Source: an uncultured Caulobacteraceae bacterium
GTDB taxonomy: Bacteria > Pseudomonadota > Alphaproteobacteria > Caulobacterales > Caulobacteraceae
NCBI GenBank assembly: GCA_937138625.1
Contig: CAKZPF010000007.1
Coordinates: 27,361-91,360 of the forward strand
Length of the DNA stretch: 64,000 nt
Direction of reading: 5' to 3'
A model generated the notes under the pieces. That model saw nothing but the letters and a program-made list of their open reading frames with translations. It ran no database searches and was not told the origin of the DNA. The translations under genes and the position numbers were made by a program. Below, in pieces: positions 8,555 to 17,276 of this stretch. Every line of letters starts with the position of its first letter. The first letter of the stretch is position 1.

Positions 8555-8801
8555 GTTCCGCACGGGCGTCTTCCTCCATATCTTGCTCCTTTTGCTGTGA
8601 TCGGATCCAGTCTTCAAGCGCCACCACGGCCTTGCTTAAACTGACCAAGGCCCGCGCATGCGCCGCGATATCACTGGGATCATCCCCTGGGTCTTGTGCG
8701 GCCAGCTTGTTCAGGCGGGCTTGTGTCGGCTTCAGCCAAGACATCCCCTCATCGCCCCCGGATTTGGCCGGGCCGCTTTCCGTTTCCCTTTTTTCGGACA
8801 T
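8400..8801 (-). CDS. GTA small terminase-like protein (g1-like)
   Basis: 133 aa, first gene of the GTA operon. It has an N-terminal LKPTQARLNKLAAQDP segment, an ALVSLSKAVVALEDWIRSQQ helix and a long, highly charged coiled coil (about 75-110), followed by a Gly/Ser/Asp-rich tail. RcGTA g1 proteins are small, helical and weakly conserved and act as the small terminase, so the assignment comes mainly from position and composition. The tail is read in a different frame from the overlapping terminase start. Confidence 0.72.
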   Translation of the reverse strand: MSEKRETESGPAKSGGDEGMSWLKPTQARLNKLAAQDPGDDPSDIAAHARALVSLSKAVVALEDWIRSQQKEQDMEEDARAEHARLRAELERRLARLRAEISAKSASAESEPGAGDGSDDELGLLGPPGSDSP

Positions 8802-8909
8802 GCCCCATCATAGGGTCGCGCCATCCCCACAGGATTTCTTTTTGGCTTTTTCTCTTAATCTATTGATTTAAATAATATAATCAGACCAAATCACGAGCAT
8901 AAAGCCCCG
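8802..8909 (-). promoter_or_regulatory. AT-rich leader upstream of the GTA operon
   Basis: 108 bp between UPF0260 and g1. The part at 8840-8895 is strikingly AT-rich for this genome and includes TATATTATTTAAAT on the minus strand. It is the only sizeable gap upstream of the operon, so it is the natural place for the GTA promoter and activator binding. I could not fit a clean -35/-10 pair, so this is an inferred regulatory region, not a mapped promoter. Confidence 0.45.
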
Positions 8910-9392
8910 CTAATCCCCGCCACGCTCGACATCAAACCAAGGCGCCAGACAATTCAGCAGGTCATCCTCGTGGACATCCGCTTCGCTGACCACCAGACCC
9001 TGCACCGACACCCCCGCCGTATGCACGGTGTTGGGGTCCCCTGAAACCAGGGGATGCCACCAGGCCAAGTCTCGTCCTTCCGCCAATCGGCGATAGGCAC
9101 ACGATTTCGGTAACCAGCCATATTGGGTCACGGTCTCGGGCGTCAGTTGGATACAATCCGGCACCTGGGCCTTGCGGTTGGCATAATCTGTACAGCGGCA
9201 CGTCTGGGTATCCAACAGCTTACAGACCATCGCGGTCGCCATCACCTCGCCCGTGTCTTCATCCTCGGCCTTGACCAGACAGCACAACCCACAGCCATCG
9301 CACAAGGCCTCCCACTCGGCTTGGTGCAAATCCGACAAGGCGAACCGCTGCCAAAACCGGTCTCGCAAATGGGTTTTCTTCTCAGTGGCCAT
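8910..9392 (-). CDS. YcgN-type cysteine cluster protein, UPF0260
   Basis: 160-aa protein of the UPF0260/YcgN family. It carries the conserved cysteine cluster LCDGCGLCCLVKAED (about 30-44), then TQTCRCTDYANR, VPDCIQL, LPKSCAYRRLAEGRDLAWWHPLVSGD and a closing LLNCLAPWFD. The cysteines suggest metal or iron-sulfur binding; the cellular role of the family is not established. Length is normal. It is co-directional with the GTA operon but separated from it by the AT-rich gap, so probably an independent unit. Confidence 0.9.
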   Translation of the reverse strand: MATEKKTHLRDRFWQRFALSDLHQAEWEALCDGCGLCCLVKAEDEDTGEVMATAMVCKLLDTQTCRCTDYANRKAQVPDCIQLTPETVTQYGWLPKSCAYRRLAEGRDLAWWHPLVSGDPNTVHTAGVSVQGLVVSEADVHEDDLLNCLAPWFDVERGGD

Positions 9393-9433
9393 ATGTAATA
9401 GCTTACGTCTTTCGCGTCACAAGGGAATCGTCT

Positions 9434-11455
9434 GTGCCTCAGCCTTTCCGAGCCGACCTAGAACAACGCACCGACCGCCGTCAGCACAAGCGCCGCTGGA
9501 TTATTCGGGCGCTGGTGCTCACCGTCTTGGCGATCGCGTTGTCTGCAGGAGTGTACCTGTGGCGCACCCTGTTTGTCGATATGCCGCCCCTGCCCAACCG
9601 CGAAGCCTTGTGGAGCATCAATCGCCCCGCTGGCTACACCTTTCTTGACAGCAAGGGCCAAGTCATCGCCACCCGTGGGCCGAAACACGGCCGCCGCACC
9701 CAGGTCCAGACCCTGCCCAGACATGTCACCGGTGCCTTTTTGGCCATGGAGGATGTGCGCTTTTACGAACACAACGGCATCGACCCCAAAGCCATCAGCC
9801 GCGCGTTCACCGCCAACCTCAAGGCCGGACACACCGTCCAGGGTGGCTCGACCCTTACCCAGCAGCTGGTGAAAAATCTGATCTTAACCCCCGAGCGCTC
9901 CTTGAAACGTAAAATCCAAGAAGCCTGGCTGGCGCTGAAAATTGAACGCATGCTCAGCAAGGATGAAATCCTCGAGCTTTACCTCAATCGCATTTACCTC
10001 GGCGAAGGCACCTATGGCATCGAGGCCGCCGCCCGTACCTATTTTAACAAACTGCCCACTGACCTCAGCGTGGCCGAAGCGGCCCTGCTGGCGGCCTTGC
10101 CCAAGGCCCCCAGCCGCTATGACCCCACGGATAACATCTCAGACAGCCGCCGGCGCACGCGTCTGGTGCTGAAAAAAATGTTGGAGTCCAACGTCATCGG
10201 CCCCCAAGACTACATCGCCGCTCTCAGAAACCCGCCCAAACCTGTGAAAAACAAAGGTGAAGGCGAGCTTGGCTATATCCTCGATATGGCCACCGCCAAG
10301 GCCCAAGAACTGGTGGGCACCGACCACCCCGACCTGATGATCCGCCTGACGCTGGATCAAGACATCCAAGCCGTCGCCGTGCAAAGTCTGCAAACGCACC
10401 TCGAGCGCAAAGCCAAATCCGCCAAAGCCGAACAGGGCGGCGTGGTGGTCTTGGACAAAACCGGGGCCGTGCGCGCACTCGTGGGCGGCAAATCTTACGC
10501 CGACAGTCAGTTTAACCGCGCGGCGCAGGCCCAGCGTCAGCCAGGATCAACGTTCAAGGTGTTTGTCTATGCCGCAGCCCTTGAGCTGGGGGTTCACCCC
10601 GATGACTTCCGCCAAGACACCCCCATCACCATTGCCGGCTGGTCTCCACGCAATTTTGATGGCCAATACGTAGGCCCCGTCAGCGTGCGCGAAGCCCTGG
10701 CCAAGTCCCTGAACACGGTCGCCGTGCGCCTAGGACAAGAGGTCGGGCCGCCAAAAATCATTTCTATGGCCCGGCGCTTTGGTATTCGTTCGCAGCTCGA
10801 CCCAAACCTCTCCCTGGCCCTGGGCACGTCCGAGGTGAACCTGCTGGAACTCACCGGCGCTTTCACCGTCTTTCAAAATGATGGGCGTTTGCGCCAACCC
10901 CATTTCATCCAATCGATCGAAACGGCGGGTCGTGAAATTCTGTATCGTCACCCGGATCTCGAGGGCCGCCAAGTTTACGACACCATGTTGTCGCGCCGCA
11001 TGGTCGATATGCTGACCGAGGTTGTCAGCCGCGGCACCGCCCAACGCGCCAAGCTGAAAAACCAAGATGTCGCCGGCAAAACGGGGACCTCACAAGGCTA
11101 TCGCGACGCCTGGTTTGTTGGCTTCACGCCTCTTTACACCACCGGCGTTTGGGTCGGGAACGACGACTTCACCCCCATGCACAAGGTGGTGGGTGGCGCC
11201 TTACCCACAGAAATTTGGCACGGCGTGATGTCCAAATTGCACGGCGAACGGGCTGCCAGCAGTTTCAGCAAACCGGACCTAACACCCCAAGAGGAAGATG
11301 CAGAAAAAACATTGGTTTTCTATCGCGATCTGACCCTGCAATTGATGTCAGAGGCTGCAGCCCTGGAGGCCGAAATGGCGCCCCCGGCCCCGCCACGTGC
11401 CAATGTGGCCCCACAAGCGCCCGAGCCCCCACCGGCTCCCTCCGCACAGCGTTAA
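9434..11455 (+). CDS. Class A penicillin-binding protein (bifunctional transglycosylase/transpeptidase)
   Basis: 673-aa inner-membrane peptidoglycan synthase. A cytoplasmic N-terminus is followed by one membrane helix (about 24-43). The GT51 domain shows AMEDVRFYEHNGID with the catalytic Glu, QGGSTLTQQLVKNL, and LYLNRIYLGEGTYGIEAAA. The transpeptidase domain has SxxK in GSTFK (Ser about 371), SxN in KSLNTV (about 426) and KTGTS (about 549). A Pro/Ala-rich C-terminal tail follows. It starts with GTG at 9434 with AAGGGAA upstream and is divergent from UPF0260. It is shorter than E. coli PBP1a, closer to PBP1-type enzymes of alphaproteobacteria. Confidence 0.93.
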   Translation: MPQPFRADLEQRTDRRQHKRRWIIRALVLTVLAIALSAGVYLWRTLFVDMPPLPNREALWSINRPAGYTFLDSKGQVIATRGPKHGRRTQVQTLPRHVTGAFLAMEDVRFYEHNGIDPKAISRAFTANLKAGHTVQGGSTLTQQLVKNLILTPERSLKRKIQEAWLALKIERMLSKDEILELYLNRIYLGEGTYGIEAAARTYFNKLPTDLSVAEAALLAALPKAPSRYDPTDNISDSRRRTRLVLKKMLESNVIGPQDYIAALRNPPKPVKNKGEGELGYILDMATAKAQELVGTDHPDLMIRLTLDQDIQAVAVQSLQTHLERKAKSAKAEQGGVVVLDKTGAVRALVGGKSYADSQFNRAAQAQRQPGSTFKVFVYAAALELGVHPDDFRQDTPITIAGWSPRNFDGQYVGPVSVREALAKSLNTVAVRLGQEVGPPKIISMARRFGIRSQLDPNLSLALGTSEVNLLELTGAFTVFQNDGRLRQPHFIQSIETAGREILYRHPDLEGRQVYDTMLSRRMVDMLTEVVSRGTAQRAKLKNQDVAGKTGTSQGYRDAWFVGFTPLYTTGVWVGNDDFTPMHKVVGGALPTEIWHGVMSKLHGERAASSFSKPDLTPQEEDAEKTLVFYRDLTLQLMSEAAALEAEMAPPAPPRANVAPQAPEPPPAPSAQR

Positions 11456-11555
11456 CAAATGAAACGCTTCGTTAACGAACTCAGCCCATCGTTAACCCGT
11501 GTTCATGATTCGCGGAGGGCATGGCTTTCCGCATAACTAGCAGAGGATAGGTCCC

Positions 11556-12374
11556 ATGATCAGAACGATCGCAACGGTAGCATTGGCTTCAAGCTTATTG
11601 ACACCGGTTGCTTTTGCACAAACGCAAATCGACCAAAACGCCGTGCGCCTTGGCCAAAGTGTCATGCGCATCTACACCCCCACGCCCGAGAAATGCGCCA
11701 AGGTCTGTGACGGGTTTTCCAACTGCCGGTCCTGGAGCTATATTGATAAAGCCATCAATGGTGGCGAAATGGGCCTGTGCGTGATGAAGCCGGATGTCAC
11801 CACCCCCATCCCCACGCAGTGCTGCGACACAGGCATCGCTGAAAAGGCCATGCCCAAGCCGCCCCCAGCGCCCGAGCCCGAGATGACACCCGCTCCAGAG
11901 GCAGCGCCCGCCGATAGCGACCCGTATGCGGATCTGCCACCCGCGCCGCCACCACCAGCCCCTGAGCCCACGCCGGAAGACGTGACCCCGGCCGAGGCTG
12001 TTGCTGAGGTTCCCGCTGCTGATGCCGCCGAAGATGCGGCCACCGCAACACCCCCCGCGAGTGTGCCGGCCCAAGACACAGCGCCACCACAGGAAATTCC
12101 GCCAGCTGACGCGACTATGGATGCGGCCATGGCCCCTGCCCCCGCAGCTGCACCAGACGCCTCAGCACCCGCCGAAATTCCACCGGCTGCCGCCAGCAAT
12201 GATGCCGCAGCCGCCCCGCTGAATATGGGTGATGAGGCCGGCAGCGAACCAGCGCCAACGGATCCCTACGCAGACTTGCCACCGGCACCCACGGGCCCCG
12301 TGACCACGGATCCCTCGCAAGTGGAATCCGACATCAAGTGGTCGTTCCCTCAGCAGCAGGCCCAAGGCCAATAA
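11556..12374 (+). CDS. Secreted PAN/apple-like protein with a Pro/Ala-rich tail
   Basis: 272 aa. A signal peptide ends at AFAQ (about residue 22). Residues about 25-95 hold six cysteines in a PAN_4-like arrangement (CAKVCDGFSNCRSWSYIDK, then LCVMKP and QCCDTG), as in PAN domains that bind protein or carbohydrate. The remaining two thirds are low-complexity Pro/Ala/Glu with two copies of DPYADLPPAP (about residues 110 and 240). Such tails often span the periplasm or wall. The specific role is unknown. 100 bp separates it from the penicillin-binding protein gene. Confidence 0.7.
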   Translation: MIRTIATVALASSLLTPVAFAQTQIDQNAVRLGQSVMRIYTPTPEKCAKVCDGFSNCRSWSYIDKAINGGEMGLCVMKPDVTTPIPTQCCDTGIAEKAMPKPPPAPEPEMTPAPEAAPADSDPYADLPPAPPPPAPEPTPEDVTPAEAVAEVPAADAAEDAATATPPASVPAQDTAPPQEIPPADATMDAAMAPAPAAAPDASAPAEIPPAAASNDAAAAPLNMGDEAGSEPAPTDPYADLPPAPTGPVTTDPSQVESDIKWSFPQQQAQGQ

Positions 12375-12395
12375 GCACCTAAGGGGGTCAGCGCG

Positions 12396-13196
12396 ATGTC
12401 ACAGCTGTTCAGAGCTCTGGTGGACCTGACCCCATCTTCCCCGCCCGATGCGCGGCGCCAAGCCATGCGTCAGGCGACCGATCTGTTTACCCCTACGCCT
12501 ATGCGCTGGGATGACAGTTTTCCGGACCTAGCCCAGCGCATGATCACACGGGCCGAGGGCACTTGTTCCCAGGTTCTGTTCGGCAGCCATATTCAGATCT
12601 TTAGTTCCGAGGACCTTGAAGAATTCAAGCGCTACGCTGACATCCTCAATCGAGAAATTTCCATCCAATCCGACCAAAATATCGCTATCAACAGCGCCAA
12701 AATGGACTTCGCGGTGATGTTGGAGCTGCGCCTGCGGGCCCGCACCGTGCAAAAGAACCCAGGCCTAAGCCCCATTCGGGTCGAAGATGCCCTCGAACAT
12801 GCCAAGGCCTCGTGCCTGAGCTGTGATATCAACTACCCCGAAGACTGGCCCGAAGCCCAACAGGCGGTCAAAGACCGTCTTGAGTCCGGCCTGCTGTCCG
12901 CATTTTTCCTGCCCAAATTGTGGCGGGATGGTCAGACCAGCATTTTTTATGCCGCCTTTTGCCACCTGACCGAGCTTGACTACCCACAAGCGGTCAAGCT
13001 TTTGATGTCACAGGACAAAACCGGGTTAGCGATCGCATGTCGCGCGTCAAAGTTCGATGTCTCTTTGTTCAAGCTGTTGGCCTCTCTGAACGGTCCCAGC
13101 CCCGCTATCGACACGCTTGCGGACCTCTATCCCCGTTTGCCAGTGGATCTGGCCGGTCGCACCGTACGCTTCACCAAGGCGCTGGCCGCCGCTTAG
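12396..13196 (+). CDS. Hypothetical protein, weakly DUF2336-like
   Basis: 266 aa, helical, with no membrane segment. Near its C-terminus, KTGLAIACRASKFDVSLFKLLASL resembles the helix pair found in DUF2336 proteins, and another DUF2336 protein lies at 21415-22671 in the same window. Two cysteines occur in CLSCDINYPEDW. It begins 21 bp after the PAN-like gene with a G-rich ribosome binding site, so the two may be co-transcribed. Function unknown; the family link is tentative. Confidence 0.55.
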   Translation: MSQLFRALVDLTPSSPPDARRQAMRQATDLFTPTPMRWDDSFPDLAQRMITRAEGTCSQVLFGSHIQIFSSEDLEEFKRYADILNREISIQSDQNIAINSAKMDFAVMLELRLRARTVQKNPGLSPIRVEDALEHAKASCLSCDINYPEDWPEAQQAVKDRLESGLLSAFFLPKLWRDGQTSIFYAAFCHLTELDYPQAVKLLMSQDKTGLAIACRASKFDVSLFKLLASLNGPSPAIDTLADLYPRLPVDLAGRTVRFTKALAAA

Positions 13197-13525
13197 CCCT
13201 CTTCAATCACGGGCTCGCTGAGGAAATGCCGGCCGGATTTGTCGCAAATCTCCACCACCCATAAATCCGGGTCCCGTTGACGAAACCGTGCCAAAACTTC
13301 TGATAGGGCCTGTGCGTCCATTGGCTGGGCCTGTTTTCGCCAGACCAATTCATTGGTGTCCCAATCCCGACTTTGATGGTACAGGCTGTTCACCTGCCCG
13401 TCATCCACCACGACCACAATGGCCCCAGCATTGGCCTCGCCTTTGTGCAAAATGGTGGCGAACGCCCCGCCCCCCTCGGCTCGTTTGATGATGGCTTGAA
13501 CCCAGATGACTGATTTTAGACGCAT
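13193..13525 (-). CDS. DUF1491 family protein
   Basis: 110 aa. MRLKSVIWVQAIIKRAEGGGAFATILHKGEANAGAIVVVV is the characteristic N-terminus of DUF1491, a small alphaproteobacterial family of unknown function, and the C-terminal FRQRDPDLWVVEICDKSGRHFL is also typical. I start at the second Met, since family members begin MRLKS. Its 3' end overlaps that of the plus-strand gene before it by 4 bp (convergent). Confidence 0.85.
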   Translation of the reverse strand: MRLKSVIWVQAIIKRAEGGGAFATILHKGEANAGAIVVVVDDGQVNSLYHQSRDWDTNELVWRKQAQPMDAQALSEVLARFRQRDPDLWVVEICDKSGRHFLSEPVIEEG

Positions 13526-13607
13526 ACCCAATCTTTACCCTATAAAAACGGCTTTACGCTATTTTAAACACTTGAACACACCAAACACCACCACACCAGA
13601 ACGGACG

Positions 13608-14543
13608 ATGCGGCCAAACTGTTTTTATCGCCATCATCTGGCAGGCGCTCTGGTGGCCGGGTTCCTGATGGGACTTGCCACCTCGGCCACTGCCGCCCCC
13701 GCTGCCGAAGATGCGCTTTACGAGCGCGCGGCGGTGCTGGCGGCGGATGCGCGTTGTAAACTGTTTGATGCCAAAACCCGCGCCGCGCTCGAGGCCGCTA
13801 TGGTCCAAGCCCGTGGGGCCATGATCCGCGGCGGGGCACCGGCCAAATCTGTCGAGTCCATTGAACGCTTCGCCGCCTCGGCCGGTAATCGATGGGACTG
13901 CAATTCCCCGGACATGAAGGTCATTGCCGGTCGGGTGGAAAGCGCCTTTTCCGCCTATCACAAATACACGGAAATGCGGTTCCCGGGCGATGTGCGCACT
14001 TGGATTGCCCAGCGCTATACCGCTGAACGCACTGCCCGCTGGCGCGTCTTCCAAACCGCCAAAACCTCGCAGGCCCAGTATGGCTTTGGCGTCGCCGAGT
14101 TCAATGGCCAAAAGGGCTTATTATTGGTTGTGGACGGCGAACTGGCCCGGCCACGTTCCGTGGTGTTGATGATGCGTGACCCGCGTCGCGCGCCCGAGCC
14201 TGTGGGCGCGGGTTTCTTGAACAGTGTCACCTTCCGCAGTACGGATAAAAATACACCCCTCAAGGACCGTGTGCCGCCCTATGGGGCCACACAACCCTTT
14301 TTTGCCAAGGGAAAAATGGTGGCCGATGCCAGCCTGACCCAAAGCGGACAAACCCAAGCGATGGCCTATCTGTTTCCCGATGCCGCCATCAACCATCTGG
14401 AAAACCTGGACCCCCGCGAAGCCATCGAGGCCCGCCTGACCATCCCCGCACGCGGCAACCGGCCTGAATATGTGGAACGTGTATATTTCGAGGTGGGCGA
14501 CTTCGCTGCGGCGCGGGCTTTTATTCGCGCGGCGGCGTCTTAA
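13608..14543 (+). CDS. Hypothetical exported protein
   Basis: About 311 aa. From the ATG at 13608 there is a clear signal peptide (HLAGALVAGFLMGLATSATAAPA). The mature part contains AADARCKLFD...NRWDCNSP (two cysteines, possibly a disulfide) and a repeating beta pattern (GVAEFNGQKGLLLVVDGELARPRSVVLMMRD). I do not recognise a family. An earlier in-frame start at 13506 would place 34 extra residues before the signal peptide and is rejected. Its 3' end overlaps that of the histidine kinase gene by 23 bp (convergent). Confidence 0.7.
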   Translation: MRPNCFYRHHLAGALVAGFLMGLATSATAAPAAEDALYERAAVLAADARCKLFDAKTRAALEAAMVQARGAMIRGGAPAKSVESIERFAASAGNRWDCNSPDMKVIAGRVESAFSAYHKYTEMRFPGDVRTWIAQRYTAERTARWRVFQTAKTSQAQYGFGVAEFNGQKGLLLVVDGELARPRSVVLMMRDPRRAPEPVGAGFLNSVTFRSTDKNTPLKDRVPPYGATQPFFAKGKMVADASLTQSGQTQAMAYLFPDAAINHLENLDPREAIEARLTIPARGNRPEYVERVYFEVGDFAAARAFIRAAAS

Positions 14544-15993
14544 GGTTTTCGTCGGCAGCCACGCGCACCGTCTCCAACAAAGCCCGCGCTGGGCCGGGGT
14601 CGGGTTCTTCATCGGTCTCGGGTAAACGCGCCGCTTTGATGGGCAGCCGCAAGCTCACGGTTGTGCCCTGCCCCAGTTGGCTATGGATCTCCATATGACC
14701 GCCATGAAGCTGGCTGAGCGCCTGCACCAGCGAAAGGCCCAAACCGGTGCCTCTGGCCCGGGATGCCGCTGAGCCCGCTTGCTCATAGGGTGTGCCCAAA
14801 CGCTTCAGGTCTTCAGGGGAAATGCCCACACCCGTGTCCGCCACGCTGATGATCACATCGCCATCCGCCACCGTCATCCCAACCAAGATATGTCCACCTT
14901 CTGGGGTAAATTTCACAGCATTGGAAATCAGGTTCAACACCATTTGCTTGATGGCCCGGCGATCGGCACGCACAGGTACCACCACGTCGGGCAAGGTGGC
15001 CTGCAATTGCAATTTGGCCTCATCCGCCGAGCGCCGCGTCAACTTCACGCAATCCTCTATGGCATCGCGCGCGTCGAACACATCCAGATCCAGCGTGTAT
15101 TTGTCAGCCTCGATCTTGGCCATATCCAGAATGTCACCCACCAGCTCCAGCAAATGGTGGCCACTGTCGTGGATCAGTTCGGCGTATTCCGCATATTTCA
15201 CATGCAAAGGGCCAAACATTTTTTGCTTCATCACATCCGTAAAGCCGATGATGGCGTTCAAGGGCGTGCGCAGCTCGTGGCTCATATTGGCCAAGAAACG
15301 CGATTTGGCTTTCGAGGCCGCCAGTGCCTCTTTTTTCTCTTGCAGCAACTCAGCCTCGCGGGCCTGCAAGCGTTGAATTTCCTCTTGGGCTTTGTTCAGC
15401 TCCAGACTGCGCGCTTGCTGAAACGCGGGCCGGCCCAACAAGGCCGCCGCCAAGATCGCCATAATGGCCATCACCCCAAAACCCACCGTCACCGGCGACA
15501 TCAAGGCCGACAATTGCTGTGTTTGGGGGAACGCCATTTGCAAGGTGATGACCATTACCACCCCCAACGCCGCCAAGGCCAAGGCCTCGACCATCGCCCC
15601 ACGACGGGGGATCAAGCTGGCCGCCGCCACCGCGCCAAACAACCACATCAAATAGGGCGACCCCACCCCCGCGGAGACAAATGTCACACCCACGGCGGCA
15701 AACACCCACAACGTTAACATCAGCACCTGAACCGTCAGACGATCCATCTGTCGCCAGAACAGCAGTCCCCACATGGCCGGCATCACACTGATACCCAAAG
15801 CCCCCATCAGCCCCCAGTGCCACTGGGCCTGTGTCGAGGCCACGGCGAACATCGGCAACACCGCCGCCGCCCAAGCCAAATGCAAGGTTTTGAGGCGCTG
15901 CACCCACGACGGCGGCATCACGTGACGTGCCGTGACATTAGGCGCAGGAGAGGCCTTGGGCGAAGACGGTGACGGTTTATTGTGTTGAGTCAT
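14521..15993 (-). CDS. Membrane-bound sensor histidine kinase
   Basis: 490 aa. Residues about 35-190 contain five or six membrane helices, followed by a coiled coil (about 195-235) and a HisKA domain with the phospho-acceptor in FLANMSHELRTPLNAIIGF. The HATPase domain shows QMVLNLISNAVKFTPEGG (N box), ISVADTGVGISPEDLKRLG (G1/F) and GTGLGLSLVQAL (G2). No receiver domain is attached and no response regulator gene is adjacent, so it is an orphan kinase resembling PleC/DivJ-type enzymes in its core. The sensed signal is unknown. Confidence 0.9.
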   Translation of the reverse strand: MTQHNKPSPSSPKASPAPNVTARHVMPPSWVQRLKTLHLAWAAAVLPMFAVASTQAQWHWGLMGALGISVMPAMWGLLFWRQMDRLTVQVLMLTLWVFAAVGVTFVSAGVGSPYLMWLFGAVAAASLIPRRGAMVEALALAALGVVMVITLQMAFPQTQQLSALMSPVTVGFGVMAIMAILAAALLGRPAFQQARSLELNKAQEEIQRLQAREAELLQEKKEALAASKAKSRFLANMSHELRTPLNAIIGFTDVMKQKMFGPLHVKYAEYAELIHDSGHHLLELVGDILDMAKIEADKYTLDLDVFDARDAIEDCVKLTRRSADEAKLQLQATLPDVVVPVRADRRAIKQMVLNLISNAVKFTPEGGHILVGMTVADGDVIISVADTGVGISPEDLKRLGTPYEQAGSAASRARGTGLGLSLVQALSQLHGGHMEIHSQLGQGTTVSLRLPIKAARLPETDEEPDPGPARALLETVRVAADENLKTPPRE

Positions 15994-16217
15994 GGAATTC
16001 CAATGCGATCTGCGACTCAGATATCAACACCAAAGATACTGTTAACCTTTGCCCAGTGCAAACCCCCTTCTTCGATGGCGTGCCCGCCCCTGCATTTTTA
16101 GGGGGGCTGGCTATGCGGAAACCACACGGCTCGCTGGAGGGCCACTTGACCCACACGGCGCAACAGACCCAAAATCGATACACGTTCCCTTTTCTAAACC
16201 CTGTAAACGAGGTCCCG

Positions 16218-17246
16218 ATGACGAGCCGAACCCAACAGCATTCGCCCCACCGCCTTCGCCCCCTTTCCAAGCTGGCTTTGGGATTGGTTCTGACCTCAGG
16301 CTTGATTTTGACTGGTTGCACCACCGACGCCCCCCCACCTCCACCGCCTGAGCCCCAAGAGCACGCCATGCTGCCGCAATTGTCATTGCAAGAAGATGTC
16401 CTGGTGCAAAAGGCCGGTGATTACATTCAGGCACACAAAATCGCGCAAAACAGCGCCCGCACCCCCTTAACAGGGGTCAGCACCATGGAGATGGTCATCA
16501 AAAACTCAACGCCCATGGACATCTCGCGCATCAGCCAGGGCTATGTGGCCTATATGGGCCTGATCGCCGCCCAAGACGCCGAGTTCGTGGCCGCCGTCCG
16601 AGAAATGGCCCGCACCCATGGCCCCGCCGCCGTCGGGCGGCGCTTGGCCCTACACCCTGATGCTGTGTATCAGTTCAACGGCGCCCGCACGGCCGCAGCC
16701 CGGGTCACCCAAGCCCTTAACCGTGTGGACCAATCCTACGAAGCCATTGGCAAAAAGTTCACCAGCGAGGCCTATAGCCTGCAAAGCCAGCGCTGGGCCA
16801 AGAACCGCGCCCGCGTCGGCAGTCGCACCGCCACCCTGAAAGCGGTCAGCGCCAAGGCCGCCCCTGTGCAACACACCTATCTGCAAAGCCTGCAATACTA
16901 CAGCACACCAAGCCCCAAATTCGATACCGAGGCCGCCCAACGCAACCAAGGTGCCCTCCTCAGTCTCACCAATATGCAAGACCTGTTGAGCACTGCCCCA
17001 ACCCAAGCCGCCACCGCCAAGCAAACCCCATTGGTGACCACGGCGCTGACCTTGGCGGCCTACAAAAGTCTCAATATGGCGCCGCACCCCGATATGGTGA
17101 AAAACCCCCGTTTGAATCAGTGCTTGGACATGGCGCGTCTGCAACTGTTCCAGTGTTTCTCTGCGGTGCATTACCGTTATGAGGAGCCCTTCTGCCTCGG
17201 TCGGCACGCCTATAACGATGTGGGGGACTGTCTCTCTGGACGTTAG
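16218..17246 (+). CDS. Hypothetical lipoprotein
   Basis: About 342 aa. Starting at the ATG at 16218, the N-terminus has Arg/Lys, a hydrophobic core and the lipobox LILTGC (Cys about 33), followed by a Pro-rich linker PPPPPPEPQE. The rest is mainly helical with many Ala/Gln and four cysteines in the last 45 residues (CLDMARLQLFQC, CLGRHAYNDVGDC). No family recognised. The longer in-frame start at 15969 overlaps the kinase gene head and lacks a signal sequence, so it is rejected. Confidence 0.7.
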   Translation: MTSRTQQHSPHRLRPLSKLALGLVLTSGLILTGCTTDAPPPPPPEPQEHAMLPQLSLQEDVLVQKAGDYIQAHKIAQNSARTPLTGVSTMEMVIKNSTPMDISRISQGYVAYMGLIAAQDAEFVAAVREMARTHGPAAVGRRLALHPDAVYQFNGARTAAARVTQALNRVDQSYEAIGKKFTSEAYSLQSQRWAKNRARVGSRTATLKAVSAKAAPVQHTYLQSLQYYSTPSPKFDTEAAQRNQGALLSLTNMQDLLSTAPTQAATAKQTPLVTTALTLAAYKSLNMAPHPDMVKNPRLNQCLDMARLQLFQCFSAVHYRYEEPFCLGRHAYNDVGDCLSGR

Positions 17247-17276
17247 ATGATAAACCCCTTACATAAAGGGGGATGA
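17247..17276 (+). promoter_or_regulatory. Leader mini-ORF and hairpin masking the sufE ribosome binding site
   Basis: Arms CCCCTT (17255-17260) and AAGGGG (17266-17271) form a 6-bp stem with a 5-base loop. The right arm is the Shine-Dalgarno sequence directly next to the sufE ATG. A nine-codon frame (ATG at 17247, MINPLHKGG) crosses the hairpin and its TGA overlaps the sufE start. Translation of the leader would melt the stem. The structure is visible; regulation is inferred. Confidence 0.4.

Noticed and set aside
15969..16217. Longer start for the lipoprotein gene
   Set aside because: The extension overlaps the kinase gene head and hides the signal peptide and lipobox.
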